Shown here: positions 47,960-60,289 of the stretch, piece after piece
Layout: each line of letters begins with the position of its first letter
Numbering within the stretch: the stretch's first letter is position 1
Assembly (NCBI GenBank): GCA_002633005.1
Contig: NMRA01000575.1
Location: 164,610 to 228,609, forward strand
Source: Phoronis australis
Taxonomy: Eukaryota; Phoronida; Phoronidae
Direction: 5' to 3'
DNA length: 64,000 nucleotides
Position numbers and translations under genes: made by a program
Notes under the pieces: generated by a model
Told to the model about the DNA's origin: nothing
The model's input: the letters and a program-made list of their open reading frames with translations, nothing else
The model's database searches: none

Positions 47960-49833
47960 GGTGGGTGAGGTATAAGATAACCTAAGACTTAAATATAGAA
48001 ATTTAATTGAGAAATCATCTGCACAATTTCAAACGCACATCTGGCGGGAAACAGGTCACGTGATGCTCCTTTATCTACTGAACATCTTCTCACATCTTCT
48101 CGTGGACGCTAGCAAACTAGTCTTGTTATAAGTGTGACAACTGTTACGTTTAACTAATAAAAATGAAGTATCTAGCGACTCGAAAACTTTGGATAACAAA
48201 GTTCCGGTCTCGAAAAAGTCATGGCAATAAGCGGCCTGACCAAAATCATTCACCAATACAAACTGTAACTTCATTCTATTCCATGGCAAGAAATATTATC
48301 GTTTCCTGATTTACTTGGTACGATACGTTGCCCGAAGCCGGCAACATAAACATTTCATGCCTGTTCTATACATTTCAGGTTTAATTTTCTGTCAGCCTTT
48401 GAACAGTCACGCAACGGGACAATGCCGTGACGTCTTTGGTGATCATGACCAGAATCAGCCGTGAGTGTTATTTGCTTCCAGCACAAAGTGCGAATTATAT
48501 AAACACTAAGCTTGAGAAAAAAAAAACTGTTGCGTTTAGAACCAAATCTGCATGTTCAAAATAGGCCTCATGCCCTTTCAACACGGTATCACCGATCTTG
48601 ACGCAAAACTTCTTTTTCAACGTCTTTAGATCAAACATGCATGATGCTTTCGTGTAATCTTTTTCTGCCCGAAAGTCCGGTCTCAGTACAAGTCAGTTGA
48701 AGTTTCATGCATGACCGCAATGCCTTGTTCTGTGAACGTGAAATAGTAATTTCACTTATTTATGGCGAATGTCTCTGTTTTAGGTACATATGCCCGAAGG
48801 AAGAGTGTTCCGCACATATCGTGTGGGGGACTGGGTCGTACACTTATGTAAGTGCCGATGTGTAGAAAGCAACTGTTTAATCAGCCTATCATTCTTTGTG
48901 AAAGTAATAATAATAGTAGTAGTCGTACAAGTACAAGAAGTACTGTTAGAAGCCGCAGCATCAGCAGCAGCAGCAGCCGCAGCAGCAGCAGCAGCAGCAG
49001 TAGTGGTTATAGTAATAGAAAGATCGAACTCTTAAAAGAAACCAAATGACTAGAAGGAGTATGTATTCTTATGTAATTATGTTGCACGAATGTTTGTTTT
49101 TAGGCATCGATATGTACGTGTATGCACGTGTAGGTGTTAATATTCGCTGTGCAGTTTTGATCATAAGTCTCGTGAACATCATTACATGTACGGCGGACAC
49201 ACGATATGGCCTCATTCCCGACAGTTGACCAGCCATTTGCAGGGTCAGTCCATTCAGGAACGTATTTTAAATCAACATGGGCCGAAAATCACTACTAAAG
49301 AAACAGCAGATAATACTACTACTGGTTATGTAAAAATTACCGGTTTTAGCGGAATATTTCGGTGTTTCTTTTCTTCAGTTATGAAAACACTGAACTGAAT
49401 GAGAGCTCACAAGAGTTTACCTACATGTACAATGGCTCAGTTCCTCTAGCTGTTTTTTGGACTCCCACCGTATTGTATTTTCACTGTCTGTACGCTTGTC
49501 TAGCTGCTGCCACTGTTGATTTTACCACGTTCATTTTACTATGAGACATTGATGACACTTGTGCTTACGAAATGTAACTGCTATTTTGATATATTTGTTC
49601 GTGATTTCTATTGGTTATTGACTTCACAACTGATCGAAAACCACGCAGAGAATACGACCGAGTGTCTATAAAGCTATTCCAACGGAAAATGCAGTCGTGC
49701 TTTTTAATCTAGACTAAACATCTTCATGTACATGTATATGAACGTAATATGTTAGTATTGCAGTACAAGTCTAAGGAACCCAGTTTTCTGTCTGCTTCAA
49801 TACATTTAAAGAACTTCATGAAAATGATACTAA
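47960..49833. other. No recognised gene; contains (AGC)n
   Basis: LINE 5' UTR and flank, then AT-rich sequence. Short ORFs around 48790-49049 owe their length to the AGC repeat. Confidence 0.4.
48953..49003. repeat. AGC trinucleotide microsatellite
   Basis: Nearly uninterrupted run of CAG/AGC triplets with two CCG variants, preceded by AAT/AGT triplets. Confidence 0.9.
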
Positions 49834-50724
49834 AGGAGAATGCCACTCGATTTTTTTTTACCGTCTTAATAGGTCTATAAACACATCATGTTCGATCTTA
49901 CCTCGCCGAGAGGTCTCGTGTTAACCTGTGAGGAAGGTGAGAAACGACGCAGCGACGTCTGTGGTTCTTTTGCGGAGTGAATGTCGCTACGATGTGGTGT
50001 ACCGTTCCAGCTTGTGCGAACTATTAAGCTGCGAGGAATGCTGGTATATCGTTATTTTCGATTTCCTTGGGAGCCCTTAATGCTTCGGAAGTCGCTCGCA
50101 GCAGAAAGTAGATTTGTAGTTTCGCTTCTAATTCACCAAAATAATCACGTGCACAATATTTTTTGGCTCACTAGTATAGTCAGTTCGTGACTGGAAGTTT
50201 AGTTTCCAATTCTGGCTGCGACAGGCCTGCTCGGATTCCTAGCCACTGGACGGGATAACAATCGTTTTGTGTCTTTAGAAATAAAAAAATTGCAAGTCTA
50301 AAATTACAACACACAGCTATTTTCTCCTGTCTGTATTTCATGGAAGAAGAATTCGAATTTATCACCGACCAGACCCCAAACTCCTGCGACCGACCTTATT
50401 TGGTAAATTGGTCTATCGAACGGTACGTTCAAATACCTATAATTCCGTAACAGCGAAATAATACAACAGGTTTGTTCAAGAACTTGATGTATTTGTAAGG
50501 GTTTTAAATCGACTTTTGATGATTTATTGGTGTTAAACGATGAATACAAGCGATAAACTTGACACCAGTAAACACGTTGTTAATAGACTGCGTTCGAACC
50601 TATGACATCATCGATTAATTTCAACTCCTCCATTTATCGTCAGGTGTCCGGTAAAAGATCTTTACTTGCTGTTATCGTGTGGAACTACTCGATCTAAATG
50701 GATACAAAATAGCGGCATTCTCCC
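49834..50724 (+). mobile_element. THAP/TTAA DNA transposon, second family, 891 bp
   Basis: Ends AGGAGAATGCC...GGCATTCTCCC, flanked by CTAA (left) and TTAA (right). The left part matches the right end of the 38-kb element (CACTCGATTTT, ACCGTCTTAAT, GAGAAACGACGCAGCGACGT) and the right part matches the left end in reverse (TGACACCAGTAA, ATCGTCAGGTGTCC). A THAP start (MWCTVPACANY, from about 49992) is followed by a stop. Shorter than its sister: a deletion derivative. Confidence 0.8.
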
Positions 50725-52346
50725 TTAACGCAAAATAGTTTTAGTCGAGTTCAGCCCAAATAATCAGGGTGTTCCATCGAAACAGGAATTCCAGTGTAAA
50801 ACAGATTTCCTGCAGTCAAAAGGAGACTCCCGTACCTTCAAAACAGCTAACCAGCCCGAAAAACACGAACCCTGTCCTTTAAAACAGGACAGGACACCCA
50901 GGGACCGAGACACAACTCCCACACTTTTGTCAAACATTGTTTGATGAAAGCTCTGCGGAAACTCCATCCAGTTTTTAATGATAAAATGAATGATAACATG
51001 AGGCTAAAACAAGTAGTGTTGGAAATTACGAACTGTTTATACGTTATCGTGTACCAAATTGATGAATGTACAGGAAGGAGTACCTTTATAAAGTAGGGCA
51101 AATTTATCACACTAGGGCAAAGATTCCACATAAAGTAACTTTATCAAAAGTCAAGTTTGCAACACTCATTTGAAGGAGCTTTTGAATTAAGCTGTGCTAT
51201 GGCGATTTGAAGCTATTGTTGCTGTGAATGTTCATAAGTTGAACACAGGTTATATAACGTCGAAAATAAATCTGAAACGAGGCGATCCAGATCCTCTAAC
51301 GAATACAATTGTTTGACGAAAAGTAGAGTATATAGAAGTAAATAAAACGACAATAATGGATCATATATTAACATCCTTTGTCAACAGAAAAACAAATAAA
51401 ATAACATCAAACACGACATGACGAATGGCATCCGACATGACAAATGGCGTAATGAACATGAATGGCCACTTAATGATGATTTATAATTACTTCGAGCGCA
51501 ACAAGAAGGAGAGATACAAATAAATTTGTTTGGTATTGTACAATAATTTCGAAGCAAACTACTACTTCTATTGATTGTCAAGAGAGCTGGTTGCTAATAC
51601 TTCTCGTAAATTCATTTCTCAGCCAATTTTAAGTCTACTAAGGATGTTGACGATTTCAATCCAGGATTCAAGTATTTGTCGGGCTGCTTGGCATGATGGT
51701 AGAATCTTACCTTGGAGTGACAATGAAGGACATAGAACGGTCACTTGGACGTCACCTTTTTATTTAAGCGAGTATTACAGAACAAGGCGTTATGGGTTTA
51801 CAACAACAGGGTAAGACGGATAGTCTAACAGTGCTTTAAACTACGATAAACGTTGATCTGTTTAGATGATCCCATTCCCATTTCACCCTAAATCGTCTGT
51901 TATTGCATAGTTGCATATTTTTATCTCCTTGCTGAAGATCCAACTCATTTTAGTGAGAGGCTTGAAGCTTTGGTGCAAAATATTTCCCTGTAATCCCCGA
52001 TAAATGTTTTGAGGTTACTGACAACAATAGCAGTTCCCATTTGACCAGTGCTGTAGTGATAAAATTAGAGATAAGTAGGATCCCAATGCCTACTGTATCA
52101 CATTCAGCGCTGATTTTTAGAATTCGCAAATCGTGACCCACAAACATGAAGGCTTATTTTTTGACGCGCCAGTAGGTATTTACGTTGAGTCTCGTGTGGC
52201 GAATCTAGGATGTCGCAGAAAGGTCCTCGTGCTTTCCTGTGGTCTCTGAAGGGGGCAAACACGATTTTAAGGACAATAGGCGCGTAGCGCTGAAAAACGA
52301 TATGAGGTTGGCGTTTTCTAATCGCCTGTGGAGTGTGTCCTCAGGG
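50725..52346. other. No recognised gene; copy of hairpin-associated repeat
   Basis: Contains at about 51279-51400 a diverged copy of the sequence that forms the perfect hairpin at 40074-40227 (GGCGATCCAGATCCTC, AGTAAATAAAACGACAATAA, AATGGATCA). An ORF at 51575-51814 shows no known domain. Confidence 0.45.
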
Positions 52347-53670
52347 CCCCTTCGCATAACGCTAAAACCTCCTGAGAGACCGTCCTGAGTTGGCAGCTGG
52401 AGCAACTCAGGACGGTCTGGGATCAAGAGAAAAACCACAGGGTAGATCTGTGGTCGTCAGATGTACATGTATTCAGTCGATTACTTTTTATTGCCCGTGA
52501 AGCCGATGGTTTGGTGATAAGGGCTGCCTGAAGAAATATGACTCACGCGTTTGCATTTTCGCCGTTTTCAACGACATGTAAAAGATTGATCAACAAATTC
52601 CTCGTAAAATTCTGAAAACAAGCTTTTTTCTCCCACGAAAATCGATGAAATTTTGGCCGAGATATTTCAATTTCCGCCCAGGCTAGCCCTGCACAAAGGA
52701 GAACCGTCACAAAAGAATATTACTTGGTAATGCGGTTTCACTGTCAACAAAGGGAGACGTCAAAATCGACTTACAATTGAAATTTTTGCATGTTAAGTTA
52801 TCGAAATATAAGTAAAGTCGTACGCTATAATTTAGCAGTAAAACAGCACTTTCATTTTGGTGAACATATGTCTATAAAGACCTAACTCGCGCTTGCTGGT
52901 GAGTAGTGAATCCGATACAACACGTGAGGATGTCTGTGTAGTTGTTTTTGCTCTCAACTCAAAAGTAGCCGTTTCAAAATGGAAGAGGGACAGAAAATGC
53001 AGGCAGTTGACGAAAACGGCCATTGGGCGGCAGCAACTGTGCGGGGATTAAATGACAGCGCCGGGAATTCACGTCGATTTTCCTGGATGTCCGTCTAAGA
53101 TTGATCAGCTCGTCAATCCGTGATTCGTGAGAGGTTGAGCCGATCGATTATGTAGGGCTCGTGACCTGGTGAAGAAAAACGTAAGTATTTTTATCATCAC
53201 TCATGCTCGCATGATGCTGTTGGCTGTATAAATAAAGTATACCGTGTTTATACGTGGGATTGTGTGTTCATGAAATTACAGACTATGTACTTGTACCACA
53301 TCTAAAGTTAGAGAAACAATGTTTCTTTGTGAAAAATAAACGTCTGGACGAATCTATCGTGGTGCCTTCAATGTTGTTTTTGTTCTTTGTAAAGTAGATT
53401 TACTGTAACAAGTCCGATGTTGTCGGATTAAATTGGTATTCTGGAATTTTCAAAGCCAGTGGCTGATCCAGAATTTTTCGAATGGTGTTCGCAAATGAAA
53501 TAATGTCAAGTCGTTGTTTTAAATTACCATTTAAGTTTTATTAATAAGAGGTGGAGACAGCATTCTGCAGCCATGTCTTTGTTACCTTGTCCTCATTTCT
53601 TTACATTTGTTTATGTTTCATGTCCTTGTTTTCTACTCTCTGTTGACTGAACTTAATGACATAATTGACC
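52347..53670. repeat. Large inverted repeat, left arm, outer block
   Basis: Reverse complement of about 60290-61622. The outer end reads CATAACGCTAAAACCTC and then GAGAGACCGTCC. Inner landmarks include GATCAGCTCGTC, GCTCGCATGATGCTGTTGGC and CAAGTCCGATxTTGTCGGAT. The terminal 50 bases contain their own small hairpin (GACCGTCCTGAGTTG against CAACTCAGGACGGTC). Confidence 0.85.
52979..53180 (+). pseudogene. Tudor-like coding exon, left copy
   Basis: ATG followed by EEGQKMQAVDENGHWAAATV and RGLNDSAGNSRRF; after a one-base frame change comes a GC/GW-x-DQLV tail, and the block ends in a GTAAGTA donor. The K-x-x-AVD-x-x-GxWxxAxV pattern followed by F-x-GW resembles the first strands of Tudor/Agenet-type methyl-lysine-binding barrels. 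The paralogous exon is at 60792-60999 on the other strand. Host gene exon or transposon-captured exon cannot be told apart. Confidence 0.45.
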
Positions 53671-54640
53671 TTACGCCAGAAAATGAATGACAGGCGTGAT
53701 TGACCCATCAGGATGCTGCATTCCGGACATTCCTCCAGACTGCAGCTCAAGTCGCCATCTGGTCCGACAAACGTTAGCGGTTGTAGGACAAAACACGTTC
53801 AACTACAATGTGCATTTTGAATGGCCAAGAGGTGTTGTGGTGCGTGTAATTCAGACAGTCGTTATACCTACAGATATGAAAGCCCTGTCAATTTTTGGCC
53901 TTTTGCAAATCCTAGAAGTGACGTTGTAATGAGCCAACGTTGGATTACTTAAACTGTACGTGTGTCCTCCATCCCGCACGAGTAGCCTAATCTGTCAACA
54001 TTGTTTGGCCACTCGAAGGCTAAACACAAGTATGTTTTAAGGTTTGCACTATTTTTAAAATTTCTTCCCAATATTGGCATTTTGGCTCTGGATTACAGCC
54101 TCTGTTAAGTGTGTGACCCGCCGCCTCTGAGATCACTTTCTGGTTCATTATAACCGTACATGACAACCATTTCCATAGCACTGACGAAAACAGCTAAAAT
54201 ATAGTCAATCAAGAGTCAAAATGTATTGCATGCCTACCTACTTACATATTAGAGGCTCTTACATCTATGACTGTGAGTGTTAGGCCTATTCCTATTCCTT
54301 CTTGACTCCTCAGTCTTGGCCCTGTCGACTGGTTCTTGACTGTTATTATCTCGACAAAGATTGCCAGTAAAAGCCAAAACGAATGATTGAAAACTTTATT
54401 ATGGACATCGGAGAAAATGCACATTAATTACCGAAAACACAGATATGTAGCATTTTGGCGCTACGCCGTGGCACTACAGAAACGGCAAGCCATACTGATT
54501 AAATGCGCAGTGCCTGCATTGGTTGACATGTACGCAGTATAAAACTCACATATAAAACAACAGATTGGCAACAGTCCGCAGTCGGCAAGTGTGCTTTGTT
54601 TAGTCTGCCTTCGGAGGTCATAATCACGGTCACCACATAA
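53671..54640. other. Non-matching segment of the left arm
   Basis: Has no counterpart I can see in the right arm. The ORF at 53687-53929 (80 codons) shows no known domain. Confidence 0.4.
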
Positions 54641-54905
54641 AGGCGAAGGCAACCTTTTTCCATGTCATCTTGACCTAAAATAAGGTTGGTTGGTTATCCT
54701 AGACATATGTTCAACTTAATTACAGCTTTTCGTAATTTTATTAATTACTCGTCCGCTACTGCGGAAGTGACGCTTTAGGAGGCAAGCATTTCGCGCCAAT
54801 TTCTTTTCATATAGCATGACTGTGAGAGCTGCCGAGCCAGTCATTGTTCTACCTCGGTTGTGTTAAGTTCCGTCGTCGTTTGCTTTCATTTATTAGTCAG
54901 TCAAC

Positions 54906-55915
54906 ATGCCAAACCGTTGCTGCGTACCGGAATGTACTAATTATCGGCTCACGCGCGCTTTGGGAGTACCTTTGCATCACTTTCCGATGGATGACACACT
55001 TCGCCGTACTTGGCTCGTTCGTGTGAAGAACGCAGCGTTACCCGTCCACACAACGTACAAAGCAGTGGACAATTACCGTGTGTGTGGCTAGCACTTTCTG
55101 CCCTCCGGTTACGAAAGGGATTTGAACTCTGAACTGATGAAGGTCCCTGCGAAACAACGCCTGAAGAAGGATGCCATTCCGTCTGTGTTGATTCCCGGCA
55201 GTGCCCCGTCGCCACCCCCGAGAAGTGCGTTTTTGAGGCGAGAAGCTTTGCGAGCTGTGGCCAGTACAGTGACTGGAGCCAGCGGAGGCACTTCATCTAC
55301 TGTCACCCGTGCCTCCGAACGTACCCCAGAGCGTGCAATTCCTGGAACCAGTAGTGATTCGCCCTGTGCTGTTTTCTCCAGCCCAGAGCCTCTAAGCAGC
55401 CCTGCAGCGATATTGAGTAGTGGGAGTGATTACAGGCCCAGTTCGACACCCAGTGAAGAGGACAGTTCGTCGTCCAGTGAACAGATCGGTGAGCCAAACT
55501 TTGATAAGTTTATTGTGGACTTGTCTAAAGTGTTGGAGCTATTTAGAAGGTGCCAGGTGTGTGGCGAGGGAGTCACACGACACGGTGTAAGAAGTTTGGG
55601 TGCTCAGGTCACCATCCAGTGGGAGTGTGTCGCGGGACACTCTGGCAAGTGGGACAGTTGTTCCTCTGTCCGTGGTATGCCGGAGGTCCACTTAACCATG
55701 TCCAGTAGTGGCTTGGCCTCGTCGAACTCTGAACAGCACAAGCATTCCATTGAGGTAGGCATAACAACGCACACAGTGCATTTGCACCAAGATGTGTCAC
55801 CACGTCTGTCCTCAGTAGCCGCCTCGTTTCTCTCAACAGCTGCCTGTGCCTGTGCGTACTCTGCCTCGTTATACTCGGGCTCAAACATGTACCCACCCAC
55901 TGAATGTCCGTGAAA
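54906..55915 (+). pseudogene. THAP-domain transposase, truncated
   Basis: Reads MPNRCCVPECTNYRLTRALG, HHFPMDDTLRRTWLVRVK and YRVCG-stop-HFLPSGY. The THAP ligands C, C, C and H are all present, but a TAG sits between the third Cys and the His. Downstream it is open: a Ser/Pro-rich linker, SSSSSEQ, FRRCQVCGEGVTRHGVRSLG and VTIQWECVAGHSGKWDS, a second Cys/His cluster that looks zinc-binding. After about 55695 the frame is only the antisense of the other ORF. The DDE catalytic region is absent. Confidence 0.85.
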
Positions 55916-55999
55916 AAATTCCTCGTCACCACTGCTGTGAACAAGGTCTCCGTCACTCACACTACTGTCACTGTGATACGGGTCACCGACTCCAGCCAT
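55604..55999 (-). pseudogene. P2X7-ballast-like (P2RX7_C-like) ORF in transposon
   Basis: From the Met at 55999: MAGVGDPYHSDSSVSDGDLV, an acidic stretch, GGYMFEPEYNEAEY, then RRGDTSWCKCTVCVVMPTSM and ECLCCSEFDEAKPLL. The W-C-x-C-x-x-C-x-x-M-x-T-x-x-E-C-x-C-C-x-E signature and the upstream Y-x-FEP are those of the cysteine-rich intracellular ballast domain of P2X7 receptors and its stand-alone invertebrate relatives, which bind zinc. The domain's second half is missing: after about 55700 the frame is antisense of the THAP gene. A sister remnant in the same place and orientation is at 12824-13066. Confidence 0.75.
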
Positions 56000-56336
56000 T
56001 TTCAGCTTACAACACACTAAACAATCCCTAAATCCAACGTAGTTGAGTTCTCTACTAACCTATCTTGCCGCAGAATACTCGCCGATGGAAAGTGGTGGCG
56101 ACAATTGTTGAAAAACAGCACAAAACAAAAGTAGAATAGAACAGATTCGCACGGTAAAGTCAACGCAAAACCAAGTGGCGGGAAACGCTTGCCTCCTAAA
56201 ACGTCACTTCCGGAGTAGCAGACGAGTAATTAATAAATTACGAAAAGCTGTAATTAAGTGGAAAATATATCTAGGATAACCAACCAACCTTATTTTAGCT
56301 CAAAATGACATGGAAAAGGGTTGCCTTCGCCTTTAG

Positions 56337-56860
56337 GTTCGCACAAAAGTAGAGTACAAAATTCCAAACGTAATTCCGAGTTCCATTTCCTGTAAAAAGA
56401 TCAATGACAGGGCCCAGGTATCAATTCCAGTATTTTTGGAGCTTAATCGTCTTTGAAAATTCTGTACTGTGTTTGGACATTTGTTTGAAAAGCTGTTTTT
56501 TTCTACTCAACAGCTTATGACCTTACTGGATTTAAGGGCCCCACCAGAGCATTTATTAGTGTGCCCTCCACTCATTTCGAATGTTCTATGTCTATCAGAT
56601 GCTCTGAGATGGCAGGGTAGTATTATGCATGCAGCTTTGTTGACCATTGTGGTCACTGAGAATGTCCCACTCGCTCGTATATGAATGCATAGTATGATAT
56701 GTGCCTGGTATTCAGTGAATGACCTGGATGCTTCACGCATCTAGGACATTCACAACTAGGGAGAATATTTTACTTTTTCTCCAGATGTGCACCTCATTCA
56801 TGTACCTCATCAGTATTGCCTGTGTGGTTTTGGAAATGTTTAAGCTGCTTGTGTTGATCA
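56337..56860. repeat. Large inverted repeat, left arm, inner block
   Basis: Reverse complement of about 58830-59258. Shared landmarks: GACAGGGCCCAGGTATCAAT, TGACCTTACTGGATTTAAGG, ACCATTGTGGTCA, TTGCCTGTGTGGTTTTGGAA (one variant). Confidence 0.85.
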
Positions 56861-58829
56861 TCCATTGAAAATCATTATAAGCGAGAAAGAGAAAACAAAT
56901 ATTTTCTGACGTTTAGGCTCATTAACTTTGAGTAAACGAAACGTCGCAAATATCTTCTGTCTTCTCTTGCGCGCTCATAATCAGATTCCTATAACTAGTG
57001 TTATGGCCACAAACCGAGTTTGGAAACATCTAGACTAAAATCTTGTTGGTATCTTATTTTGCCAGCTACCATACACGGTAAAAAAATTAATGAAAAGCTG
57101 AGTTAGGCAAAACTTGACTTGCTGGAATTCTCGTCAAGGAACGCATAAATATCACCATCATCTTCATGTCAAAATTACCAACTAAAGCTCGAGGGGGAGG
57201 GCACGAACCTTACATCCTGAAACGCATTTTCGTTAACGAACTTCAAAAAAATAGAGCATGGTGGAGTGTTTGAACGAGCCAAAATCCATCCAAGTCGAAG
57301 TGGCCATAACGGAGCGATATAGAGGATTAAAATGACGTGATTTATCCATTTTTTCAATTGCTGTGTACCTAAATTAACAGGCACAGAAAAAATGACTTAG
57401 GCCTACAGTACGATTTTCTGAAACGTACCTTAGCGAAATCGTCAAAGAAAAAAGCGCCACTTGCCACCTAAAACGGACAAGAACAACTAAAGCGCTCAAC
57501 ACGTCGCTTGCCTGAAAAAGTAACTCTTTCACTTGATTTTTGTGGTTAGACATGTGATGTGTACCCATAATTTGGTCTTGGCTCCCTACAACGGGCTACT
57601 ACTTCAAATGACACGTATATAATGACGATGTCATAATTTAACTGCACCACCGGTTCCCAGGGTTTCATGTTTTGTAACTTAAAATGATTTTCATAAACTT
57701 AGGAATAAATGCGAGTTACAGGCACTGCGTTCACAAAGAGTAAGAAAACAAAAACCCAGCGGCATACGATCACCTTGCTTTAACAATGCATTCTGTGCAT
57801 TCCACATAACTATTAGGCCACTCTTCAGATTAGTGCTTGCGCATTGAAAAATAACAGTAAGATTTCGGAATAGTGTAATATATATTGTACATGAGATTTT
57901 CAAACGTTAACATGACTAGTTGTTCATACTATGGGAAAAGCAATAAGGGTGACAGGCACTAGCGATGATAAACTATTCAGTATAAATATTACACTTCACA
58001 GGATGAGCAAAACATGCACTAAGCACTGTTGAGATAACCTACCGAAATCTTTGAAACTATCAATTATAAATTCTGCAATATAAACAATACACTTTATACA
58101 ATGAACATGTAACAAATATACACACCCAAATAGTGCTACATGCAATCCCTGATGAGATCATCCATAAGTATGAATCCCTCCATGTAAACAATAACTCGCA
58201 TGGTGAGCAAAATATTTAAAGTGGGACTTAACTACAACATAGGAACCTTCAAAATTTGTGTCATAGCAGTACAAGGTTCTACTACTTGACAAAACACCAT
58301 AAGTGATATAACTGCTGAGATCACTACCTTCACGAGGAAAAGTTATCAATATAAAAATATACATGTATGTAACATGAGCTTGAGCAAAGTACCGGTAGGT
58401 GCACAATACTGCTATCCCTGGTGGAACCAGTCACTGAAAACCGCAATAAATTGCACACCTCACAAGATGACAATAATATGTATACAAGAATTTGCTTTTC
58501 AAGATAACCATGTCGAAATGACAGGGTCATTGCAGAATTTAGTAAAAATCTGCATTTTGGCCTAAAAACAACCATTTTCAAAACCACACCAAGAGTCACT
58601 GAATAAAAATACTAAAAAAGGCAGTATGTAATTCACTTCATGGGATGCAAACAATAACTATCCTAATCTGAAAAGATCAGTCATCCAAGGCTTGAAGAGT
58701 ACATGTATTCAAAATAGATACACTGGTTAAGCAATAAACTAGTAACAACAATAAGGGACATATGTCCCAATAAATACATCTCTAGTTTTATAGTAGCAAA
58801 ACTAGCATTTCAAGCTCAACAATGCGGAA
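56861..58829. other. Centre of the inverted repeat, no gene seen
   Basis: AT-rich spacer between the two arms with short ORFs on both strands, none recognised. Confidence 0.45.
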
Positions 58830-59258
58830 ACAACACAAGCAGCTTACACATTTCCAAAACCACACAGACAATACTGATGTGGTACATGTACATGTATGAG
58901 GTGCACATGCTATGCTTTCACACACATGTGAGTAGGACATTCTCACTGACCACAATGGTCAACAAAGCTGCATTCAGAATACTACCCTGCTGGCATCTCA
59001 GAGCATTTGATACATATAGAACATTGGAAATGAGTGGAGGGCACACTAATAAATGCTCTGGTGGGGCCCTTAAATCCAGTAAGGTCATAAGCTATTGAGC
59101 AGCTTTTCAAACAAATTTCCAAACACAGTACAACACTTTCAAACATGATTAAGTGCCAAAAATACCGGAATTGATACCTGGGCCCTGTCATTGATCTTTT
59201 TACAGGAAATGGAACTCGAAATTACGTTAGGAATTTTTTACTCTACTTTTATGCGAAC
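58830..59258. repeat. Large inverted repeat, right arm, inner block
   Basis: Matches 56337-56860 in reverse. It ends at a TTAA (59259-59262), the position where the left arm carries the THAP/TTAA element. Confidence 0.85.
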
Positions 59259-59262
59259 TTAA

Positions 59263-60289
59263 GACAGATGGCTATTATCCTATGCTCCTATATGCATCAT
59301 GATTTACGTGGATATTTTATTAGTGATAGTTTACAGTTGATAAACCCAAGAAGAATACAGCACAATAAACTGGTATGTTATGAAATCCATTCTAGTTACT
59401 TCACCAAAAATAAGTAGAGCTTGGAATGAGCAATAACAAAAACAGAGAAGAAATTTCCAGAGGATGTATGATACACAAAAAATAGGCTTGAGTGATAGAC
59501 ATTTTCGGCTGTAAAATTTACCTAAACTAAACATTAAATAAAGTCGAAAAAATCATAAAAAGAGGAAACTGGAAATCCAATCAGAGGGCATCGACACCAA
59601 AAAAGAATTCCTCTTAAAAGACGGAAATCCCAAGCCCTGATCAAGTCTGTATTCTCCAGGCTTCAAAGTGTACATAAATGCAACTGTCAAGCGGTATACC
59701 TTCTTGAAATTGTCAAGGCTAGCTTTCTGAAATGTAAACAATCACAGTTTTGGTGGTGTGATTTGTGATTTTAAAACTTCTGGTGCTGGTTACCTTGTGC
59801 AAGTGCAGTAGTGTACCACAACTTACACTCATGTAGTCAGAAAGTCACATCACTGTTTGGAAGGGCAACATTTTTGAGAGGGATTGTTGAGTGTTGCTCA
59901 ATGCTCAGGAGTCAGGAGTTTTAAAATTATGAAGAAATGGATGTTTTGGGAAACAGTTGAACGAATTAGAAACCAACAGTGAAAACATTCATGAAAAGAA
60001 ACCGAACCCCATAAAACGCTTTAATGAGTGGTTCGAAAAAGAGGAGATCAAAGTACATGTGAACTTTCAAGCAAGAGCTGCATGATAGTAAGAAAAGGTT
60101 CAACAAGTGAATTACAGTTTACTCACTGGAATCTGTGCTAAACATTAAACTAAGCAATCAGGGTGTAGACTGGACTGGATTATTTTGTAAACAAAAGTCA
60201 AGAGTGAACAATAGGACCAGGTGTGTAGGACTAAGGGTTAGGCTAGTACTGGTATGCAGAATACAACGGCTTATCAATTATGTCATCAA
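59263..60289. other. Non-matching segment of the right arm
   Basis: No recognised gene and no clear counterpart in the left arm, though of similar length (1.03 against 0.97 kb). Confidence 0.4.

Larger units (their letters stand above)
54641..56332 (+). mobile_element. THAP/TTAA DNA transposon (Kolobok-like), 1692 bp
   Basis: Ends AGGCGAAGGCAACC...GGTTGCCTTCGCCT, flanked by ATAA and TTAG (each one change from TTAA). The terminal inverted repeats are about 170 bp, including AAAATAAGGTTGGTTGGTTA and CTTTTCGTAATTT. Sister of the intronic element at 8390-13401. It has a THAP ORF on + and a P2X7-ballast-like ORF on -, meeting near 55700. An internal deletion has removed the ends of both genes. 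Confidence 0.88.

Noticed and set aside
48790-49049. Poly-alanine/serine ORFs
   Set aside because: Generated by the AGC microsatellite.
51575-51814. Possible exon of 79 codons
   Set aside because: No splice-site support or recognised domain.
55609-55956. Second minus-strand ORF of 115 codons
   Set aside because: Shadow in another frame of the ballast-like ORF at 55604-55999.
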